Below, one piece after another: positions 59,451 through 64,000 of a DNA stretch of 64,000 nucleotides. How positions within the stretch are numbered: the first letter of the stretch is position 1; each line of letters starts with the position of its first letter. Below the pieces are notes generated by a model. The model was not told the DNA's origin and searched no databases. It saw only the letters and a list, made by a program, of their open reading frames with translations. Origin of the DNA: an uncultured Ilumatobacter sp. (GTDB taxonomy: Bacteria > Actinomycetota > Acidimicrobiia > Acidimicrobiales > Ilumatobacteraceae); contig CALKNK010000015.1 of NCBI GenBank assembly GCA_938091165.1, positions 62,001 to 126,000 on the forward strand, written 5' to 3'. The position numbers were made by a program, and so were the translations under genes.

Positions 59451-60731
59451 TCAGCGCAGGGGTGCGAGGGCGCTCTTGCCGCGGAATGCCGCAGCTTCGC
59501 CGAGTTGTGCCTCGATACGGAGCAGTTGGTTGTACTTTGCGACTCGATCGGAGCGGCATGGTGCTCCAGTCTTGATCTGACCGCAGTTAGTGGCGACGGC
59601 AAGGTCGGCGATCGTGGCGTCTTCGGTTTCGCCTGACCGGTGGCTCATAACCGAGGTGTAGCCGTGGCGAGTGGCAAGGCTGACTGTGTTCAGCGTCTCG
59701 GTGAGAGATCCGATCTGATTTACCTTGATCAAAATCGAATTGGCAACGTTGGAATTGATTCCGCGTTGCAAGCGAATCGAGTTGGTAACGAAGAGGTCAT
59801 CGCCGACGAGTTGGGTTTTGTTGCCGACCGAGTCGGTGAGCTTCGCCCATCCCTCCCAATCGTTTTCATCCATCGCATCCTCAAGTGAAACGATCGGATA
59901 CTTCTCGACCATTTCTGTCCAGTATCCAGCCATTTCGTCGGGGGAGAGAACCTTGCCCTCGTGGATGAGGTGGTAGGCACCGTCCTTGAAGATTTCCGAC
60001 ACAGCTGGATCGAGTGCGATTGAGATGTCCTCGCCGGGCGTAAAGCCGGCCTTCTCGATGGCTTCGAGGAGGGTGGTGATCGCCTCTTCGTTAGACGACA
60101 GGTTCGGGGCGAACCCACCCTCGTCACCGACTGCGGTCGACAGGCCGCGTCCATGGAGCACCTGCTTGAGCACGTGATATGTCTCTGTGCCCCACCGTAG
60201 GGCTTCGGAGAAGCTTGGCGCACCGACTGGCATCACCATGAACTCCTGGAAGTCGATCGAGTTATCAGCGTGGCTACCGCCATTGATGACATTCATCATG
60301 GGAACCGGCAAGACGTGCGCGTTCGGTCCGCCGACGTAGGTGTAAAACGGCATGTTGAGTTCGGCTGCTGCGGCTTTCGCCGCCGCAAGGCTGGTGCCAA
60401 GAATGGCGTTGGCGCCGAATCGAGCTTTGTTGTCAGTCCCATCGAGATCGAGCATGACCTGGTCGATGCTTCGTTGGTTGAGCGCGTCGAATCCGTAGAG
60501 CGCATCAGCGATTTCGGTGTTGATGAAGCCGACTGCGTTGGAGACTCCTTTGCCCATGTAGCGGTCTCCGCCGTCGCGCAGTTCGACGGCTTCGTGCTCG
60601 CCGGTTGAGGCGCCGGACGGGACCGCAGCGCGACCGGTCGCACCGGACTCCAGTTCGACTTCGACTTCGACTGTCGGGTTGCCCCGTGAATCGAGGATCT
60701 CGCGGCCGACAATGTTCTGGATTTCACTCAT
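59451..60731 (-). CDS. eno: Enolase
   Basis: A 426-residue glycolytic enzyme interconverting 2-phosphoglycerate and phosphoenolpyruvate. IVGREILDSRGNPTVEVEV at the start; GGSHADNSIDFQEFMVMP, VGDDLFVTN, KVNQIGSLTET and SHRSGETEDATIADLAV carry the magnesium ligands and catalytic lysines. It lies downstream of mazG, the common actinobacterial order. Confidence 0.98.
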   Translation of the reverse strand: MSEIQNIVGREILDSRGNPTVEVEVELESGATGRAAVPSGASTGEHEAVELRDGGDRYMGKGVSNAVGFINTEIADALYGFDALNQRSIDQVMLDLDGTDNKARFGANAILGTSLAAAKAAAAELNMPFYTYVGGPNAHVLPVPMMNVINGGSHADNSIDFQEFMVMPVGAPSFSEALRWGTETYHVLKQVLHGRGLSTAVGDEGGFAPNLSSNEEAITTLLEAIEKAGFTPGEDISIALDPAVSEIFKDGAYHLIHEGKVLSPDEMAGYWTEMVEKYPIVSLEDAMDENDWEGWAKLTDSVGNKTQLVGDDLFVTNSIRLQRGINSNVANSILIKVNQIGSLTETLNTVSLATRHGYTSVMSHRSGETEDATIADLAVATNCGQIKTGAPCRSDRVAKYNQLLRIEAQLGEAAAFRGKSALAPLR

Positions 60732-61127
60732 ACCGTTTCAATCGTAGAGCGCTGGGACGAATGGTGCTGGCCCTGTTGAGAAGTGTTCGATCATGTCTAC
60801 CGCGGGGAAGAGGTGGCGCAGTTTGGCCTTCGGGCGCAATCGCGCGGATTGATGCTGTGCTGGGCGGAGAGGGTCCCCATGTCGGTGCCGCGCTGTTCTG
60901 ACAGGAATCGGTGGTGCTCGACGTGCTGGTGTTACCGCGTGACTGGCTGGAGTTTGGTGAAGATGGGAAGGGAAATACTTGCGATCAGCGGCTCGCAAGA
61001 CCGGTCGAGCCAGCGATCAGCAACCTGGCTTTGATACTTCTGCCCAGATCAGAGGTTCCGCGATCGACAACGTCCACAACTTGTTGGATCTCGATGCGAC
61101 TTGGTTTGCTGTAAAGGGCTTGCGTCG
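60732..61127. other. 396-bp gap between mazG and eno
   Basis: No gene is convincing on either strand. A plus-strand frame at 60911-61114 starts MVLDVLVLPRDWLEFGEDGK but loses protein character after about 35 residues. The gap should hold the eno promoter. It is longer than usual here and may contain the remains of a lost gene. Confidence 0.4.
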
Positions 61128-62642
61128 TCAGCTTGAAGAGGTTTTCACGATGAGCTTCGCTTCGTCCCAGAGCCCATTGAGGATCTTCAGATTGCTCGTG
61201 CGTAGGTCGATCGACTGTTGCGCCGCCAACTGCTCGACCGATTCGAAACGTGCTCGGAACTTGTCGCTGGCCGCGCGAAGTGCGAGCTCAGCATCAATGT
61301 CAAGGTGCCGGGCCACGTTGACAACCGCGAACAGCAAGTCACCGAGCTCATCGGTTTCAGCGTCAACGTCGCCGTGCCCGACTGCTTCGCTCAGTTCACC
61401 AGTTTCTTCGATAATTTTTGGAAATGCCCCGTGAACGTCAGGCCAATCGAAACCAACTTTTGAGGCCTTCCGTCCAATCTTTTGGGCATATGCCAGTGAT
61501 GGAAGAGACCGCGGGATTCCGTCAAACACGGACGTGCGATTCTTTTCGACACGCTTGATTTCGTCCCAGTTGCTGAGCACCGTGTCGGTGTCACCCGCTT
61601 TGGCCATATCGCCGTTCTTGGGTCCGAAGACGTGCGGGTGGCGACGCACGAGCTTGTCATGGACGCCCTGCGTGACATCGGCAATCGTGAATCGGCCTTG
61701 TTGCTCTGCAATCGTCGCGTGGAACTCAATCTGGAACAGCAGATCGCCAAGTTCCTCGATGAGGTCGTCGTCGGTTGCAGGCTTGCTGGGATCAAGAGCA
61801 TGGAGGGCATCGACGACCTCGTAGGTCTCCTCGAGGAGAAAGGGGATGAGAGTCTTGTGGGTCTGTTCGATGTCCCATGGACACTGCTCGCGCAGCGTCC
61901 GGGTCAACTGGTGGAAACGCACGTATTCTTGGCCGACGGGTGCCGAAAGCCGCGGGATGTAGATCGACGTGAGGTGGTTGGCCTCGATGGTTTGGTCGAG
62001 CTTGGCCCACGTTGTGTGGGTGACCTGCTCGTTGTCGGTCCCAAGCGCGTGCAAGATCACGACTGGGTCGGCACCGTTGGCATCTTCGACTGCCAGCTTG
62101 ATGTCGCTGAGTACCCAGTTGGCGTGGGTATGAGCTACGAGGAGTGGACCGCGTTCGCCAGCCGCAGCGGTTGCGAACTCGTGGCCGTCGACGAGCCGGA
62201 TGCTTGCCTCGATCGGATCGATACCAAGCCGAGTCCACGCAACATCGAGAAACGACAGCGCCGGAACGATATTGACTTCGATGCCTTCATTTTCAGATGC
62301 ACGTTCCTGTAGGTAGCGAACCGTGCGTTCCAGTATCAGAGGTGAACCGGGAACGGCGTAGAGGATTTCGCCATGCTCGTACGCGGACTCGATCAGGCGA
62401 TTGGTGATCTCGACGTAAACGTCGTCGAAGGAATGAGCCGTTTCGTAGAGGTCGTCGTGAGAGTTTGCATCGGGAACAAGATGAGCCGAGGGATGCATTG
62501 AGGTGCGAAGATGCCTGTGGGGTATGCGATCGATGGCGAGGCGTGCCTCATCGGTAATGTGCTGCTCGCCGCCGGGGCCGAGACCGACAACAACGATGCG
62601 GGCCGCAGTGGGGGGCGAGGGCATGGGCGATTTCAGGCTCAA
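61128..62642 (-). CDS. mazG: Nucleoside triphosphate pyrophosphohydrolase MazG with N-terminal tetrapyrrole-methylase-like domain
   Basis: A 504-residue two-part protein of the YabN/MazG type. Residues 1-230 resemble the SAM-dependent tetrapyrrole methylases (VVVGLGPGGEQHITDEA; VPGSPLILERTVRYL). Two MazG domains follow. The first holds CPWDIEQTHKTL, LLEETYEVVDA and EELGDLLFQIEFHA; the second holds PKIIEETGELSEAV and DELGDLLFAVVNVARHL, with the acidic metal-binding helices. MazG hydrolyses non-canonical or excess NTPs. The start is TTG at 62642, overlapping the upstream TGA, or ATG at 62624. Confidence 0.93.
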   Translation of the reverse strand: MSLKSPMPSPPTAARIVVVGLGPGGEQHITDEARLAIDRIPHRHLRTSMHPSAHLVPDANSHDDLYETAHSFDDVYVEITNRLIESAYEHGEILYAVPGSPLILERTVRYLQERASENEGIEVNIVPALSFLDVAWTRLGIDPIEASIRLVDGHEFATAAAGERGPLLVAHTHANWVLSDIKLAVEDANGADPVVILHALGTDNEQVTHTTWAKLDQTIEANHLTSIYIPRLSAPVGQEYVRFHQLTRTLREQCPWDIEQTHKTLIPFLLEETYEVVDALHALDPSKPATDDDLIEELGDLLFQIEFHATIAEQQGRFTIADVTQGVHDKLVRRHPHVFGPKNGDMAKAGDTDTVLSNWDEIKRVEKNRTSVFDGIPRSLPSLAYAQKIGRKASKVGFDWPDVHGAFPKIIEETGELSEAVGHGDVDAETDELGDLLFAVVNVARHLDIDAELALRAASDKFRARFESVEQLAAQQSIDLRTSNLKILNGLWDEAKLIVKTSSS

Positions 62643-63361
62643 ATGAGTGGGATAACTGTGGCGGTAGCGTTGTCGTAGGTGCCGATCTGCGGATCGACGT
62701 AGACGTCGAGGCCGAGGGAGTTGGCACCGAGTGCCTCGGCAACGGTGGGCGTGTCGTTGGGGCCGAGTTCGCGGTACGGAATGAACCGGCTGACCACGTA
62801 GAGGTCCCCGTCCGATGCGGTATTAGGAATGATGGCGGTGGCATACGGCGCATCTTCATTAAGCGCAGTGATCGAGTCGGCGAGTGGGTCGTTGACGCCG
62901 AGCGGAAGTTGGGTGATGGTCAGGCACCCAATTCGACCGTTTGTCTGAGCGAGCTGGTCATTTACATTGAATGAGGCAAAAATGTCAGTAAAGCTGGTGC
63001 CACTTTCGAGCTCGTCAATGACTGCCTCCGCTTCAGCTCGGGTGGATACCCCGACAGCTTCGAGGCAGACACTGCCGCTCTCAAGTACTCCGTTGGCGTA
63101 GGCGTCAGCGACGAGAGTTGGATCTGAGGCCTCACTCACGCGCTCGGCTATCCAGCCGCTGACTTGGCTGCGGGCGATATCGGCGTTGATGAGCTGTTCA
63201 TCACTCGCTCCGAGTTCTCGCAACTCGGCGACGAGTTCGTTGCGGGTATAATCGGCACCGTCGACTCGCGCCGCAAGATCGTTGTTAGAAACCGTGGTGC
63301 AGCCAGCGATGAGGGTGGCACCAGTAAGAATGAGCAGGATGATCGGAGAGCGACGCTTCAC
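62639..63361 (-). CDS. SurA-like lipoprotein (possible peptidyl-prolyl isomerase)
   Basis: A 240-residue exported lipoprotein from GTG 63361: K-R-R-S then a hydrophobic run ending LIAGCTTVS with a lipobox cysteine near 20. NDLAARVDGADYTRNELVAE resembles the start of SurA/PrsA N-terminal chaperone domains. A parvulin-like region follows (SGTSFTDIFASFNVND, then IGCLTITQLPLGVNDPLADS). It may assist folding of exported proteins. It lies between mfd and mazG, as SurA-like genes do in related bacteria; its stop overlaps the mazG start. Confidence 0.78.
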   Translation of the reverse strand: MKRRSPIILLILTGATLIAGCTTVSNNDLAARVDGADYTRNELVAELRELGASDEQLINADIARSQVSGWIAERVSEASDPTLVADAYANGVLESGSVCLEAVGVSTRAEAEAVIDELESGTSFTDIFASFNVNDQLAQTNGRIGCLTITQLPLGVNDPLADSITALNEDAPYATAIIPNTASDGDLYVVSRFIPYRELGPNDTPTVAEALGANSLGLDVYVDPQIGTYDNATATVIPLI

Positions 63362-63410
63362 GGCCACGACGTTACCGGGTGGCCTGTCTGTGCCAGACAC
63401 GGATAGACCC

Positions 63411-64000
63411 CTAATCAGCTTCGACTAGGGCGCGCAAAAACTTCACGAGGAAGATTGCGGCGTCAGCCTTTGTGCCGTCGGGATTTCGGCGGGGGATCGG
63501 CACCACCAATTGGCCTAGATCTTCTTTAAACTTAGCACCCTTCGACAAGCGCCGTAGCCGCATCAACTCGCTCATCTTGAGTTCGAGTGGGCTGAGCTTG
63601 GCATCAGTTGCCGAAATTTGAATGTCGCGCAGGCCGAGCCGGTGACACTCGGCGCGTAGGTAGCCGACCTGCAGTAAGGCTTCGGCAGGCTCGGGGAGTG
63701 GGCCGAAGCGGTCTTCCCATTCCGAGCGGATGTCGTCAACCTGCGCGTCGGTCTCGACGCCAGCGAGCCGACGGTAGGCCTCCAGCCGCAGCTCTTCTTT
63801 GGTGACGTAGTCCGGCGGGAGAAACGAGTCGGTCGGTACGTCAAGTTTGATTTCGGTGGGGGCGTTCTTGGGCAGCTCACCCTTCATTTCACTGACCGCT
63901 TCGGTGACCATCTGACAATAGAGGTCGTAGCCAACTGCAGCAATGTGTCCGGACTGTGATTCTCCGAGCAGGCTGCCCGCTCCGCGGATCTCAAGGTCAC
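63411..64000 (-). CDS. mfd: Transcription-repair coupling factor (partial, N-terminus outside window)
   Basis: The C-terminal 196 or so residues of Mfd. The frame is open at the window end, where it reads DLEIRGAGSLLGESQSGHIA, the end of the translocase helicase core. It then passes into the TRCF C-terminal domain (DSFLPPDYVTKEELRLEAYR and later). Mfd removes stalled RNA polymerase and recruits UvrA. The ending (FLVKFLRALVEAD) is complete. Confidence 0.95.
   Translation of the reverse strand, partial: DLEIRGAGSLLGESQSGHIAAVGYDLYCQMVTEAVSEMKGELPKNAPTEIKLDVPTDSFLPPDYVTKEELRLEAYRRLAGVETDAQVDDIRSEWEDRFGPLPEPAEALLQVGYLRAECHRLGLRDIQISATDAKLSPLELKMSELMRLRRLSKGAKFKEDLGQLVVPIPRRNPDGTKADAAIFLVKFLRALVEAD

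Noticed and set aside
1..64000. CRISPR arrays, prophage or complete insertion sequences
   Set aside because: No regularly spaced repeats, integrases, phage structural genes or transposases were found on either strand.

Overview
The window is about 60 % G+C and densely coded, with many GTG and some TTG starts. Gene neighbourhoods are those of a Gram-positive actinobacterium: MSMEG_4193-type phosphomutase with DUF3090, an Asn/Arg/Gly-rich insert in Rho, rho-rpmE-prfA-prmC, wecA ahead of the ATP synthase operon, and mfd-surA-like-mazG-eno. An F420-type FrhB protein, a luciferase-like monooxygenase, many acyl-CoA and thiolase-like proteins and short unknown lipoproteins suggest the class Acidimicrobiia (Ilumatobacter-like). 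This placement is inferred from gene content, not computed. No prophage, CRISPR array or complete insertion sequence was seen.

Layout. 1-4438: DUF3090/phosphomutase pair, family 5 uracil-DNA glycosylase, an HSL-type esterase, a small lipoprotein and an FrhB-like iron-sulfur protein. 4543-8364: a fatty-acid-hydroxylase-type membrane enzyme, then a compact gamma-butyrobetaine/carnitine catabolic cassette (hydroxylase, BKACE-type cleavage enzyme, carnitine dehydrogenase). 8677-12282: two tandem amtB-P-II pairs on the minus strand, separated by a strong terminator, with similar 11-bp-spaced GlnR-like boxes upstream of each amtB. 12816-20352: acyl-CoA dehydrogenase, Gfo/Idh/MocA oxidoreductase, MFS exporter, alkylation-repair pair (AdaA-AlkA fusion plus Ogt), aldo/keto reductase and an unknown gene. 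20570-21543: a broken sugar-ABC-transporter ATPase gene whose middle holds a 23S rRNA fragment corresponding to the L11-binding GTPase-centre domain; this is the most unusual object in the window. 21623-25781: luciferase-like monooxygenase with aldo/keto reductase, deoC, tRNA-Arg(CCG) and a potassium channel.

25919-37965 is a long plus-strand housekeeping run: argS, lysA, hom, thrC, rho, rpmE, an unknown gene, prfA, prmC. It links aspartate-family amino acid synthesis with transcription and translation termination. 38011-45932 holds a TerB-like protein, a prolyl-oligopeptidase-family peptidase, a nucleoside hydrolase, a lipoprotein, a thiolase-like protein, rpiB and glyA. 45933-47145 is a poorly coding 1.2-kb stretch with one short gene and a possible frameshifted gene. 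47146-56981 is wecA followed by the complete F-type ATP synthase operon, with two b-type stalk subunits. 57148-64000 carries aqpZ, a short-chain dehydrogenase, an HNH-like protein, eno, mazG, a SurA-like lipoprotein and the 3' part of mfd.
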